NCBI GenBank assembly: GCA_028564925.1
Contig: CM053029.1
Span: 31,158,025 to 31,222,024 of the forward strand
DNA length: 64,000 bases
Direction: 5' to 3'
DNA from: Lithobates sylvaticus
Taxonomy: Eukaryota > Chordata > Amphibia > Anura > Ranidae
The notes beneath the pieces were generated by a model. The model did no database searches. It was not told the DNA's origin and was given only the letters and a program-made list of their open reading frames with translations. Positions 1-10,734 of the stretch are shown piece after piece (position 1 is the stretch's first letter; every line of letters starts with the position of its first letter). Position numbers and translations under genes: made by a program.

Positions 1-808
1 TGTGAAAAATGCCCATGGTGTTGATGGTGAGGAAAAATTGTTGTTGGAGAAAAAGTCCCCAAAGTTGGTGGTAGGAAAAATTCCCCAGTATTGGTGGTCA
101 GTTAGAGGAAAAAACCCACATCAGTGGTCAGTTGAAGGAGACCTTCTTGAATAGTCAGGCAGCTTGGTCCAGAAGCCACTTAATCTCATCTATGATGAAC
201 AACTTCAGAGGCCTCCTATTCATATCTTTGGTGGGACATGTTCAGGGTTTGCAGAACTGAGGAATCTGTTCCAATACGCGGACAGTCCTGTGCAAATTTG
301 GAGGGAATATTAGTTATAGTTGGCCAAACATGTGTAATGTGTGTTGAAATGGCCACTTGTAGTCTCCATCTGAAGCTTTGATGGGGGTGACAACACATGA
401 GCACAATTGGGAGACAGGGACAGAGTGTTGTCACCCTATAACAAGAAGTGCCTGAACAAGGATCTTCATGGCAGGATCAGCCGGGATTATTTCAATGAAA
501 GCTTTAGAATGTTAATTTAACATGTTAACACTTTTATGAGAGTTTAGTGATTGGGATTACATCAACTTTAAATATATATTAAGCACATAGCAATAAAATG
601 TAATTACATATGTGTTTATAATCTCAGTTAACCAATGATGTATGTAGTGATTAGAAAAAAATACATTTATTTGGTATATACTGTAATAATGAGGTGTAGG
701 TAATGAGGGGCTGTGCTGGTATAAAATATGATGATTATGTAGAGTCCTTCAGACCTCAGCAAGCAGACCACTCCTGAGATCCCATCCAGGTATGGAGCTG
801 AAGCTTTA
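1..808. other. No gene recognised; intergenic, 5' side of the receptor gene
   Basis: About 800 bases without a convincing coding region. Positions 1-145 hold a decayed tandem repeat of roughly 30 bases (ggtggtcagt and gaggaaaaa recur). The rest is AT-rich single-copy-looking sequence. Short open frames here show no domain or start context worth calling. Confidence 0.5.
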
Positions 809-1209
809 TGCCCCGTACACACGGTCGGATTTTCCGACGGAAAATGTCCTATCGGACAATGTTGTCGGAAATTCCGACCGTGTGTAGGCTCCATCGGACT
901 TTTTCCGTCGGATTTTCCGGCGGACAAAGTTTTATCTCCTGCTCTCAAATTTTCCGACAACAAAGTGTGTAGCGAATTCCGGCAGACAAAGTGCCACGCA
1001 TGCTCAGATCACATTACAAGACCAAAGCTTTTGGCTACTAGCCTCTACGTAGTCCCGTCGTACGCAACGAACGTCACCACGTTCAGGATGATCGGATTTT
1101 CCGACAACTTTGTCCGACCGTGTGTACGCAACACCAGTGTCGGACAAAATCCGTCGGAAAAAATCTGACGGATTTTGTGGTCGGAATTTCCGACCGTGTG
1201 TACGGGGCA
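809..1209. mobile_element. Harbinger-type MITE
   Basis: The ends are inverted copies, TGCCCCGTACACACGGTCGG on the left and its complement on the right, with TTA before and TAA after. The interior repeats the short motif TCCGACGGA / TCCGTCGGA many times. End and subterminal motifs match those of the 6.9-kb Harbinger element at 19952-26850, so this is a non-autonomous relative. It has no coding capacity. Confidence 0.85.
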
Positions 1210-1212
1210 TAA

Positions 1213-1515
1213 GACTGCAAGTCTTAACCTGGCCGTAGATGGATTGAATCTCAGCTGGTTTAGCAGCGATTGGCCAAGATTTGATCCATCTATGGGCAGG
1301 CTGGTAGTACTGAAGTTGATCCATCAATAAACTTCAGTACAACCAGCCTGTTCAATTATTTTTAATGCAATCACTGTCGGAGGCTATAGCTACCAGCAGT
1401 GATTATGGTATTCTGCTGGTGGAGAAGGCTGCCCGTATTCCCTGCCGGTAGAGCACAATAGCGCTGATAGGAGCGATTCCCCCATCAACGCTGCCTGTGC
1501 TGATGGAATTTAGTC
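1213..1515 (+). repeat. Dispersed repeat family A, copy 1
   Basis: This stretch resembles 2535-2820 and, inverted, 60885-61160. Shared landmarks are a 'ccatctatgggcaggctg' motif, an 'acaaccagcctg' motif, and a later 'gattcccccatcaacgctgcctgtg' type segment. Three diverged copies in one window mark a dispersed repeat, probably a short non-autonomous element; its class is not clear from the sequence. Confidence 0.6.
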
Positions 1516-1945
1516 ACTTGCCACATCACCTGCCACCAGATTTGGATTGGCACTTGCCATCAGATGCAGCTTGTCATTTGCCACATCGCCTGCCACCACA
1601 TGAAGATTGTCACTGCAGTGGTGGCAGCACAGGTGTGCGCATTAGTTCAGAGGCAAGCCTGGAGTAGTGGGTAGTGAGGGAGAACAGCGGTAATGGGGTG
1701 GGGGGGGGGCGCGGGTAGTGAGAGATGATCTCATCTCTCTGCTCCCCGCCTCACCTCCAGCATTGTAGCAGTCTCGCTGTGAGTCTGGAAAAGCGGCGAA
1801 GCAGGCAGCGGTGAGAGATGATGTCATCTCTCTGCTCGCTCCGCCGCCGCTTGTCAGACAGTGCAGCCTTCGCGGCCCGGCTGCAAACAGGCCACGGCCC
1901 GGCTGTGGGCCGCGGACCGGGGGTTGATGACCGCTGCTATAGGCG
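1516..1945. other. Short direct repeats and GC-rich block, no gene
   Basis: Positions 1510-1605 hold imperfect direct repeats around 'cttgccacatc.cctgccacca'. Positions 1640-1930 are GC-rich with a G run and two copies of 'gtgagagatgat.tcatctctctgct' at about 1718 and 1811. The open frame on the minus strand here is low-complexity and shows no known domain. Confidence 0.4.
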
Positions 1946-2525
1946 TGCCATGAGATGATTGCCCTAGATGTAAACCCCTTCCCAGTCAGTGTCATAAGTA
2001 CAGTGACAGTGTATAGTATAAGCACTTTTCACTGTATTAGTGTCACTGGTGATGTCAGTGGCAGTTAGTCAGTTCCCCCCAGCGTCAGTTAATGTCAAAT
2101 TGCCCGCCACTGCGCTATTGCAGTGCCATTATAAGTCTATAATCACCATCATTTCTAGTAAAAATAAAAAAAACATTCCATTATATATTGTAGATACTAT
2201 AGCTTTCATGAAAACCAATCAATATACATTTAATAGGATTTTTTTTTTTATCAAAAACATGTAGCAGAATACATTTTGGCTAAAATTTATGAAGACATTA
2301 CATTTTTTTTATTGGATATGTTTTATAGCAGAAAGTAAAAAATAAAAATAAAAAAAAATATATATATATATATTTATTATTATTATTATCGTTTTTTTTT
2401 TTTTTTTTTCCAGTCTTTTTTTATTTACATAGCAAAAAAATATAAAAAAACCCAGTGGTAATCAAATACCACCAAAAGAAAGCTTGATTTATGTGAAAAA
2501 ATTATATAGATTTTGTTTGTGTATG
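1946..2525 (+). mobile_element. Old copy of the TTAA-flanked element family (interior)
   Basis: The order of landmarks matches the family seen best at 3052-4051: a 'cagtgtcat...cactgtattagtgtcactgg' stretch, a poly-T region, 'atgtagcagaatacat', then 'aaataccaccaaaagaaagct' and 'caattgccagtta' at the right. Divergence is high and the ends are not clean, so this is an old copy. A very similar old copy lies at 55370-55905. Confidence 0.6.
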
Positions 2526-2534
2526 ACTAGACAA

Positions 2535-2820
2535 TTGCCAGTTAGGTCAGCCATACATGGTTCAAATCTTGACCAATTTAGCAGGAACTGGCCGAGATTT
2601 GAATTGTTAATGGGCAGGCTGAATGTACCAAGTCGATCGATTGATCAACTTGGGTACAACCAGCCTGCCGGATTGTCTTGAAATTATCGCTAGCGGCTGC
2701 TATAGTCGCTAGCAATAATGACTTTCTTCTCCCGGTCCAGATGTCTTCCCCTGCTGGGAGAAGACAATTGGTGATTCCCCCATCAGCACTGCCTGTGTTG
2801 ATGGGGGATTTTCTTTCCTG
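2535..2820 (+). repeat. Dispersed repeat family A, copy 2
   Basis: Same order of motifs as 1213-1515: 'ttaatgggcaggctg', 'gtacaaccagcctgcc', then 'gattcccccatcagcactgcctgtg'. No coding capacity. Confidence 0.6.
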
Positions 2821-2827
2821 CAACCAG

Positions 2828-2993
2828 TGGTTGGAGAGCAAGGGTCTCAAACTGGTGGCCCTCCAGCTGTTGCGAAACTAGAATTCCCATGAGGCATTGC
2901 AAGTCTGACAGTTACAAGCATTGACTCCCATAGACAGAGGCATGATGGGACTTGTAGTTTCGCTGGAAGGCCGCCAGTTTGAGACCCCTGGTA
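2828..2993. mobile_element. Short hAT-like MITE
   Basis: Imperfect inverted ends: GGGTCTCAAACTGGTGGCC on the left and the complement of GGCCGCCAGTTTGAGACCCC on the right, with a central palindromic region around 'gaattcccatgaggcattg / catgatgggacttgtagtt'. CAGGGGTCTCAAAC-type ends are typical of vertebrate hAT MITEs. The flanks fit a decayed 8-bp target duplication only weakly. Confidence 0.55.
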
Positions 2994-3051
2994 TAGAGTG
3001 AGAAAGTATGAACCACTCTCTGGTCTTTACTACTAACTTGGGTTCCGTTAA

Positions 3052-4051
3052 CCGCTTCCCGACCACCTCACGCTGATGTACGTCGGCAGAATGGCACGGG
3101 CAGGCAAAACCACGTACAGGTACGTGGTCCTTTAAGAGGCCTGCCGTGGGTCGCACGCGCGCCGCCAGCGGCGTGCTCGCGACCCGGTCGGGAGCTCCGT
3201 GACCACGGCCGCGGGACCAGCGGACCCGATCGCCATTGGTGTCCCGCGATCGGGTCACAGAGCTTAAGAACGGGGAGAGGTCTGTGTAAACAAACCTCTC
3301 CCCGCGCTTCCTACACTGACTGTCAGTGATCGGCTGTTCCCTGTCATCGGGAACAGCCGATCAGTGACGTCAGTGACGTCAGCCACACCCCCTACTGTAA
3401 AAAAACACAACACGTCACACTGACTCCTCCCCGCCCCCTAGTGGTTAACGCCTTTACTGCCAGTGTCATTTACATAGGAATCAGTGCGATTTAAATAGCA
3501 CTGATTTCTGTATAAATGACAATGGTCCCAAAAATGTGTCAAAAATGTCCGATGTGTCCGCCATAATGTCGCAGTCACAATAAAAATCGCTGATCGCCGC
3601 CATTACTAGTATTTCAAAATAAAAATATTAATAAAAATGCTACAAAACTATCCCCTATTTTGTAAACGCTATAACTTTTGCGCAAACCAATCAATAATGG
3701 CTAATTGAGATTTTTTTTTACCAAAAATATGTAGAAGAATACGTATCGGCCTAAACTGAGGGAAAAAAAAAAATGTTTTTTATATATTTTTTGGGGATAT
3801 TTATTATAGCAAAAAGCGAAAAATATTGCATTTTTTTCAAAATTATCGCTCTATTTTTGTTTATAGCGCAAAAAATCTAAACCGCAGGGGCGATCAAATA
3901 CCACCAAAAGAAAGCTCTATTTGTGGGAAAAAAAGGACGCCAATTTTGTTTGGGAACCACGACCGCGCAATTGTCAGTTAAAGCGACGCAGTGCCGAATC
4001 GCAAAAAGGGGCCTGGTCCTTTGGCTGCTAATTGGTCCGGTCTGTATGTGG
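3052..4051 (+). mobile_element. TTAA-flanked (piggyBac-like) non-autonomous element, copy 1
   Basis: The element starts CCGCTTCCCGACC after TTAA (3048-3051) and ends before TTAA (4052-4055). Close copies lie at 30065-31040 and 39127-40062 on the same strand and at 27393-28312 inverted. Fixed landmarks are an inverted pair around 'cgatcggctgttccctgtcatcgggaacagccgatc', 'tagtggttaac', and the right-hand block 'ccaccaaaagaaagctctatttgtgggaaaaaa'. TTAA on both sides is the piggyBac superfamily target; the class call is inference from that alone. It encodes nothing recognisable. Confidence 0.75.
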
Positions 4052-4055
4052 TTAA

Positions 4056-4514
4056 AGAGGTTTACTGTCACTTACTATCTTGCTGACAACCAGATAGCAA
4101 GTGAGGGAACTTTTTCTAAGTAAAGTAGGGAAAAGATTGAACCCTTATTAGACTTTTACTTTGTCCTTGTCGCAGCTTCTATCTCACTTCCAGTTTGGTG
4201 GAACCATTGACAGCAGGACAGGACTTGAGGGGAAATCTCCGGAGCTCCGGATAGTAGTGAAAATCGGACAGGGAGTTCTCCGCTCTATTCAAAACTTGAA
4301 TTCAAGTTTTTAACTTGATGTACACTTTCAAAGTGTTTAATCTCAGTGCAACTACTAGGAGCAGTCAGTTATGAACATCAAGCAATCTGTACATCTCCAA
4401 GACATTATCTGTAGGGTCCATCTTGTCCACTTTCATGGCAGTTCACACCCATCAACGGCAACAAAAGCTTCAGCTTCAGTCGTCCCTCATATCAGTGCTT
4501 AGCCTGGACTGGAG
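4056..4514 (+). promoter_or_regulatory. 5' flank and untranslated leader of the PAR1-like gene
   Basis: This stretch separates a transposon from the first coding exon at 4515 and must hold the transcription start if that exon is initial. No TATA box or CpG island stands out. The start codon sits in good context (GGAGATGG). The exact promoter cannot be placed by eye. Confidence 0.35.
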
Positions 4515-4596
4515 ATGGAAGTCCATTCGCTGTCGCCTCTCGTCCTCCTACATGCGGTCATCCTGTGCCACACAGTGAATGGAGACAATCAAGAGA
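4515..4596 (+). CDS. PAR1-like receptor, exon 1 (signal peptide)
   Basis: An ATG in good context opens 27 codons plus one base, closed by a consensus donor (A|GTGAGT at 4597). The peptide has a typical signal sequence: short n-region, hydrophobic core LSPLVLLHAVILC, then a polar stretch ending NGDNQE. It ends in phase 1, which is the phase needed by the 60-bp exon at 28885: the joined codon is AGT (Ser). Human F2R likewise has a first exon coding mainly the signal peptide, followed by a long intron. The assignment to the receptor 24 kb downstream rests on phase, strand and signal peptide, and an extra exon between them cannot be excluded. A spliced transcript would settle it. Confidence 0.65.
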
Positions 4597-4889
4597 GTGA
4601 GTACCCAGAGCACTTCAGCAGACCAATCCTAGGCATGTGGATGGGGTGGGAAGGAGCAAAAAAGGTAACAGATCAACTCTGCCCCTAGGTGGTGTCTGGG
4701 TGGTGGAGTTTCAAAAGTGTCATGCCGGGGTTATAATACGATTATAGGTTTTTTATTCAGCAACTGAACAAACGGTCACTTGAAGGCTGAAATCTAAGAA
4801 ACCTGAAATCTAAGCTGGACATATTTATCGTACAATGGAGTGATGTCCAACTTCTGGAATCTTCCTGAACTAGACATGAATATTCCTAA

Positions 4890-5503
4890 TAGACATGTGC
4901 ATTCGTTTTCGTCCGAATGCATTTTTGTCCGAATTTCAGGTATTTTCGTTATCGTTTTAACAAACGATAACGAAAGTGCAGAATCCGAAAAACGAAAGAT
5001 CCGACATAAACAAATGCTTTATTTTCGTTGTGACAACAGTTCGATATAGATAGGAGATTCGACGCTGACAATAACAATCTGTGTCCATTGAACCTGTGGT
5101 CGAATGTGCCTAACCTTAACTCTATTAGTCCAAGATTATTCTACATAGAGAGAAAACATTCGATGTAGAAAGGAAAGATTCGACGTAGAAAGGAAAGATT
5201 CGACGTAGAAAGGAAAGATTCGACGTAGAAAGGAAAGATTGCTGCTGGAATTGGGTGGAATTGCAGCTAAACTATACAGAGTCATACAGTTTAGCTGCTC
5301 CGTCGAATCTTCTTTGAACTTTCGACAGACACCATAAGCCTTCAATGACAGATTCGACCTTAATTCATTTGGATTTTCGGACGAATGCAATTTTTAACGA
5401 AAAACGAAATAAATAAAAACGAATTTCGGGAGTAACATAATAAATTTATTTTTCGGACGAAAACTAAATTCCAAAACGAAATATTTCAGTGTGCACATGT
5501 CTA
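4890..5503. mobile_element. hAT-like element, TAGACATGTGC family, copy 1
   Basis: Ends are TAGACATGTGC and GCACATGTCTA, flanked by an exact 8-bp duplication ATTCCTAA (4882-4889 and 5504-5511). The interior is rich in 'acgaat/attcg' words and has three to four copies of 'gattcgacgtagaaaggaaa' at about 5158-5240. It lies in intron 1 of the receptor gene, 294 bp after exon 1. No coding capacity. Confidence 0.88.
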
Positions 5504-5617
5504 ATTCCTAATGCTATTTAGATCAGTAGAATAGTGTAGCAGTTACTTTTTATATGTGTATATTCACAAACTAACTGCTTTCCAGTAATTTATTATCTCA
5601 ACTGGACACTTAAAGTA

Positions 5618-6469
5618 TGAGCCCCCGTACACACGGTCGGAAATTCCGACCACAAAATCCGTCCGATTTTTTCCGACGGATTTTGTCCGAAAATGGTGTG
5701 GCATACACACGGTCGGACAAAGTTGTCGGAAAATCCGATCGTTTCCGAACGTGGTGACGTCCGTTGCGTACGACAGAACTACGTAGAGGCTAGTAGCCAA
5801 TAGCTTTGGTCTCGTAATTTGATCTGAGCATGCGTGGCACTTTGTCCGTCGGAATTCTCTACACACGATCGGAAAAGGTCAGATCGGATTTTGTTGTCGG
5901 AAAATTTGAGATCCTGCTCTTAGGCTCTATTCACACTAGCGCGTTTTTTTATGCATTTTGCAGAAATGCAGGGACATTTTTTAACATGGGTTCCTATGGA
6001 ACATGTTCACATCAATGCATTTTTGTTCCTCTGCGTTTTTGGAAAGGGTCGGGGACTTTTTTTTTCATGCAAAATGCAGCGTTTTGCATGTAATAGAAGT
6101 CAATGGACCCGCATCCAAAATGCAAGTATCGCGTTTTTGCCGCGACTTGCTTTTTTTTTTATTTTTTTATTTTTTGTTACACTGTATATAGCTGGCTGCT
6201 AAGCAACCACAGTGTAAAAAAAAAAAAAATTACAAAAACGCAAATCGCGGCAGAATCGTGGCAAAATCGCGGTAAAAATGCGTGTCAAAAAACGTGGCAA
6301 GCACCGCAAAAAGCACTGCAAAGACGCTCAAAAGCAAAATGCATAGATGTGAATCGAGCCTTAAATTCCGACGGAAAAAGCCCGCTAGAGCCACACACGA
6401 TCGGATTTTCCGACAACATAATCCGATCTGACTTCTTCCATCGGAATATCCGACCGTGTGTACGGGGCA
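5618..6469. mobile_element. Harbinger-type MITE with a nested MITE
   Basis: The left end is GCCCCCGTACACACGGTCGG and the right end is its inverted counterpart finishing ACGGGGCA before TTA (6470-6472). The interior carries the same TCCGACGGA motifs and the same 'acgtagaggctagtagccaa' segment seen, inverted, at about 1034-1053. A second MITE (5923-6360) is inserted in it. Confidence 0.8.
5923..6360. mobile_element. Nested Harbinger-type MITE (GGCTCTATTCACAC ends)
   Basis: Begins GGCTCTATTCACACTAGCG after TTA (5920-5922) and ends GATGTGAATCGAGCC before TTA (6361-6363), so a 3-bp TTA duplication is intact. The interior is palindromic in style ('gcattttgcagaaatgcagggac' to 'gcaaaatgca'). A sister copy lies at 54468-54875. 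It splits the MITE 5618-6469 and is therefore younger. Confidence 0.85.
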
Positions 6470-6472
6470 TTA

Positions 6473-6625
6473 GGCTGCATTCACACCTATGGCAGTTTTA
6501 GTGCTTTTTGCATTTTGCAGATTTGCACTACAGAACGTGTTCCATAGGAAACCATGTTACATGGACTGTAGTGCAAATCTGCAAAATGCAAAAAGCACTA
6601 AAACTGCATAGATGTGAATTGAGCC
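6473..6625. mobile_element. Short hairpin MITE
   Basis: The two halves are near-perfect complements: 'gtgctttttgcattttgcag' on the left pairs with 'ctgcaaaatgcaaaaagcac' on the right. Left flank is TTA, right flank TAA. The TTA at 6470-6472 is also the right target site of the preceding element, so two elements abut. Confidence 0.75.
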
Positions 6626-6626
6626 T

Positions 6627-7028
6627 AACTAAAGGCAAAAACATTATTATTATTTTTTTGTTTTGGATAAAGTTGAGATGGATTAGATCACCTGTCAGTT
6701 TTTATTGCTGTCTCTATCCCCCGTTTCACCCTCTCTATTTGTTGTGTTTTACTATTATCATTGAAAGTAAAAGAAATACTCAAATTTTGGGTTGTCCATA
6801 GAAAAGTAATAGAGGGGAAATCTTCCAATGGGGGGACACTAATTCTGGTGACCTGGGGGGCCCCACGGGATTCCCTTAATTTGCAGGGATTTCCTCTCAC
6901 TTCCTGTTTTGGCTATGGGGCAGGAAGTGAAGAGAAATCTCTGCATTGGGACAATGAGGGCAAAAATAAACCCAACAGGATTTACTCTATCCAACAAAAA
7001 AAAAAATGTTTTGCCTATAGTTTTACTT
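6627..7028. mobile_element. Decayed MITE (AAAGGCAAAAC ends)
   Basis: Left end 'actaaaggcaaaaacatt' mirrors right end 'aatgttttgcctatagttt', with a second inverted pair 'tttggataaagttgag / ctctatccaac' just inside. The interior has 'cacttcctgtttt...caggaagtga', another inverted pair. No coding potential. Confidence 0.55.
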
Positions 7029-7072
7029 TAAGGCCTGTTCACACCACAATCCCTGTGCTTTCTTTACCTTAA

Positions 7073-8070
7073 CCACTTAAAGTGGGGTGCCCCCTTTTAA
7101 TAATCGGACACTTACCTGTCCCAGGGTCCAGCAATGCGGGGGAACGAAGCCCCCCCTCGTTCCCCGCTCCGCTCGCGGTGCCGGCAATCTTACTGTGGGC
7201 ACCTGGCTGTGGCTTCACAGCCGGGCACCCACTGAGCATGCGCAAATGGCGCCGCGCGCCCTCATACGCCGCACAGTTATCTGGGACACGTAACAGGTCC
7301 CAGATGACTGTGCGGCACCGAGGGGCAGTGATGTCAGTGCCCGGGCACTGAAGGAGGCAGACTACGGGGGACCCCCTAGCAACAGGCATTTAGAGGTGAG
7401 TTTTTTTCCAATTATTTTATTTTAATTTTCTTATAATTTTTAAGCTTTTTTTTTTTTTTTTGGTGGAAACACCACTTTAAGGACCAGGCCTCTTTTTGAG
7501 ATTTGCTGTTTCCAAGTTTAAAAAAATGTTTGCTAGAAAATTACTTACTTAACACCCTAGAGAATAAAATGGCGGTCGTTGCAATACTTTCTGTCACACC
7601 GTATTTGCGCAGCAGTCTTACAAGTGCATTTTTTTGGTAAAAAAAAACACTTTTTTGAATAAAAAAATAAGATAACAGTAAAGTTAGCCCAATTTTATTT
7701 TTTTATATTGTGAAAGATATGTTATGCCGAGTGAATTGATACCCAACATGTAACGCTTCAAAATTGCGCCCGCTCGTGGAATGGCGACAAACATTTACAG
7801 GTTGCATGTTTTGAGTTACAGAGAAGGTCTAGGGCAAGAATTATTGCTCTCGCTCTACCGATCGCGGTGATACCTCACATGTGTGGTTTGAACACTGTTT
7901 TCATATGCTGGTGCTATTCAGGTATGTGTTCGCTTCTGCATGCGAGCTCGGCGGGACGGGGCGCGTTTAAAAACATTATTTTTTTTTTCATTTAATTTAA
8001 GTTTCTAGCAAAAAAAATGTTTTTAACTTGTAAAACACAAATCTCAAAAAGAGGCTTGGTCCTTAAGTGG
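7073..8070. mobile_element. TTAA-flanked element with long inverted ends
   Basis: TTAA sits on both sides (7069-7072, 8071-8074). Ends are CCACTT and AAGTGG. Just inside, 'ggaccaggcctctttttgagatttg' (about 7481-7505) pairs with 'caaatctcaaaaagaggcttggtcc' (8039-8063), then 'aaaaaatgtttgctaga' pairs with 'tctagcaaaaaaaatgttttt', giving inverted ends of about 85 bp. An insertion (about 7077-7482) with its own ends AAAGTGG...CCACTTT lies next to the left tip. The interior matches 35661-36200 and 37652-38200. Confidence 0.7.
7077..7482. mobile_element. Nested GC-rich MITE within the left tip of a TTAA element
   Basis: It starts AAAGTGGGGTGCCCCC and ends 'ggtggaaacaccacttt', which reads as an imperfect inverted repeat. 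The centre contains the inverted pair 'cacagttatctgggac / gtcccagatgactgtg' at about 7274-7316. It interrupts the end motif CCACTT-AAGGACC found uninterrupted elsewhere. Confidence 0.55.
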
Positions 8071-8488
8071 TTAAGGTAAAGAAAGCACAGGGATTGTGGT
8101 GTGAACAGGCCTTAAAGTATGCGTTCGCTTCTGCTCAACGGGACGGGGCGCGTTTAAGACGGCTGCAGCGCGGACGCTCTCTGCTGGGAGGACGTCCCTG
8201 GACATCCTCCTGTTTACTTTCCTAATGCGCGCTCCTGAGAGCGCGCATCGGGGAAGTTCTGTGCTGGCCGTGTCCGTCGGACACAGCCGGTCACAGATCG
8301 CTGTAAACGGCCAATCACAGCGGCCGTTTACAGCGAGATCGGTGTGTCCAATGAGAGATGATCTCATATGGAAACATATGAGATCATCTGTCAGCGCCGC
8401 TCTCCCTCCTCACACAGACAGCATGTCAGGAGAGAGAGAGATGAACGGCTGCAGCAGCCGTAAAAAAACAAACAAAAAAAACCCGAAA

Positions 8489-8945
8489 TGTGCGATCTGT
8501 CCCCATGTGCCCGCTGCCATCTGTCCCCATGTGCCCGCTGCCATCTGTCCCCATGTGCCCGCTGCCATCTGTCCCCACCTGTGCCCGCTGCCATCTGTCC
8601 CCATGTGCCCGCTGCCATCTGTCCCCATCTGTGCCCGCTGCCATCTGTCCCCATCTGTGCCCGCTGCCATCTGTCCCCATGTGCCCGCTGCCATCTGTCC
8701 CCATCTGTGCCCGCTGCCATCTGTCCCCATCTGTGCCCGCTGCCATCTGTCCCCATCTGTGCCCGCTGCCATCTGTCCCCATCTGTGCCCGCTGCCATCT
8801 GTCCCCATGTGCCAGCTGCCATCTGTCCCCATGTGTCCGCTGCCATCTGTCCCCATGTGTCCGCTGCCATCTGTCCCCATCTGTGCCCGCTGCCATCTGT
8901 CCCCATCTGTGCCCGCTGCCATCTGTCCCCATCTGTCCCCGCTGT
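8489..8945. repeat. Minisatellite, 24/26-bp unit
   Basis: About 18 head-to-tail copies of a unit reading CTGTCCCCATGTGCCCGCTG then CCAT, alternating with a version that has two extra bases. The array is nearly uniform, so it is young. Several frames are open through it on both strands because the unit lacks stop codons; these are not genes. Confidence 0.9.
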
Positions 8946-9525
8946 CATCTGTCCCCAGTGCCATCTGCCAGTGCCATCTGTCCCCAGTGCACCTGTCCCC
9001 AGTGCCATCTGCCAGTGCCACCTGTCCCCAGTGCCATGTATAAGTGCCATCTGTCATCAGTGCCACATCAGTGCCACGTGTCATCAGTGCCACGTCAGTG
9101 CCAGCTGTCATCAGTGCCATATCAGTGTCACGTGCCATCTGTCATCAGTGCCACGTATCAGTGCCATCTGTCATCAGTGCCACCTGTCAGTGTCACGTGC
9201 CATCTGTTATCAGTGTCACGTGTCATCAATGCCATGTATCAGTGCCATCTGTCATCAGTACCATGTATCAGTGCCATCTGTCATCAGTGCCACATATTAG
9301 TGCCATCTCTCATCAGTGTCACGTGTCATCAATGCCATGTATCAGTGCCATCTGTCATCAGTGCCCCGTATTAGTGCCATCTGTCATCAGTGTCACGTGT
9401 CATCAGTGCCCCATACTAGTGCCATCTGTCATCAGTGCCACATCAGTGTCACGTGTCATCAGTGCCACGTATCAGTGCCACCTGTCATCAGTGCCACGTC
9501 AGTGTCACGTGTCATTGTCCTGGTG
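8946..9525. repeat. Minisatellite of CAGTGCCA-type units
   Basis: Continues the preceding array with shorter, more varied units built on GTGCCATCTGTCATCAGTGC and GTGTCACGTGTCATCA. It probably grew by slippage in the same element. Open frames through it are a side effect of repetition. Confidence 0.85.
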
Positions 9526-10734
9526 CTCCAGGGCCTTCAAAAGTGTACTAGGTAGTCAACAAGTTAGATGTGTAATTTATGCTCCTAGAACACGTGATGG
9601 CGCTCCCTGCATTTTGGGCCTCTCTATGTGGCCAGGCTGTGTAAAAGTCCCACATATGTGGTATCGTAATACTCAGGAGGAGTAGTAGAATTTATTTTGG
9701 GGTGTCATTTGTGGTATACACATTCCATGTGAGAGAAATAACCTATTACAATGACAATTTTGTGGGGAAAAATAAAAAAATAATTCATTTTGCAAAGAAT
9801 TGTGTGAAAAAATGACAACATCACAAAGCTCACCATGCCTCTTACTAAATACCTTGGAATGTCTACTTTCAAAAAAGGGGTCATTTGGGGGGTATTTGTA
9901 CTTTCCTGGCTTGTTTGGGTCACAAGAAATGAGATAGGTCACCAGTACATCAGATGTGATGAATTTTGTATAATTCGCACCACAGTTTGTAGAGTCTGTA
10001 ACTTTCACAAAGACCAAATAATATCCACTAATTTGGGTTATTTTTACCAAATATAAATTGTGGCCAAAATGTATGAAGAAAAATTAATAATTTGCTAAAT
10101 TTTGTCACAGAAACAAAGAAAAATTTTTTTTTTTCAAATTTTTTGGTATTTTTTCATTTATAGCGCAAAAAATTAAAAACCCAGAGGTGATCAAATATCA
10201 CCAAAAGAAAGCTCTATTTGTGGGAAAAAAAAAAAGGACAAAAATTCATTTGGGTACAGTATTACATTACTGAGTAATTGTCATTCAAAGTGTGAGAGCA
10301 CCGAAAGCTGAAAATTGGTCTGGGCAGGAAGGGTGTTTAAGTGACCAGTAAGCAAGTGGTTAAGAGCTGTGGGTGGAAGTGACGTTTTGACGCTGTTACG
10401 CCCTGCAATGGTATGGAGATCAGTGGGGGCCATCTTCCCCTCACTCGTCTCCATGCCACTAACGTGAGAGGATCCAATCGCCTCCGCCGCTGCTGATGGC
10501 TTCGGTATAGCGGCGGAGGGCACCGGAGCGCTGTAGGAGGGGGGCCCCTCTCCCACCACCAATAAAAGTGATCTTGTGGCAAATCCGCCGCAGAGACAAC
10601 TATTATCGGAAACCGGATCTCCGGCCGAAAAAGAGGATACCGGTGTTATGGCAGCTAGCTGCTGCCATAACAACGATATTCCTCTTCAAAGTTAGGACGT
10701 ATATCGGCGTGCGGCGGTCCGGAAGTGGTTAAAG

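Larger units (their letters stand above)
7029..8114. mobile_element. Palindromic MITE split at its exact centre by a TTAA element
   Basis: Positions 7029-7068 (starting TAAGGCCTGTTCACACC) are the perfect inverted complement of 8075-8114. Between them lies one TTAA-flanked element (7073-8070). Without it, both halves would meet at a single TTAA and form an 84-bp perfect palindrome. The terminal TAAGGCC resembles the Harbinger MITEs elsewhere in the window. Confidence 0.75.
8115..10734. mobile_element. TTAA-type element remnants carrying two minisatellites
   Basis: The left part (8115-8488) repeats the 'gcgttcgcttctgc...gggacggggcgcgtttaa' motif of the preceding element. Two tandem arrays follow (8489-9525). 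From about 9526 to 10372 the sequence is the + strand form of the segment found inverted at 34831-35660. The far right ends 'ggcggtccggaagtgg' before TTAA (10731-10734). At 8353-8386 there is a perfect inverted repeat, AGATGATCTCATATG, with loop GAAA. No convincing gene. Confidence 0.5.

Noticed and set aside
8225-9685. Several open frames of 160-290 codons on both strands
   Set aside because: They lie in minisatellites with stop-free 24/26-bp and similar units. The peptides are pure repeats, open in several frames at once, with no domain.
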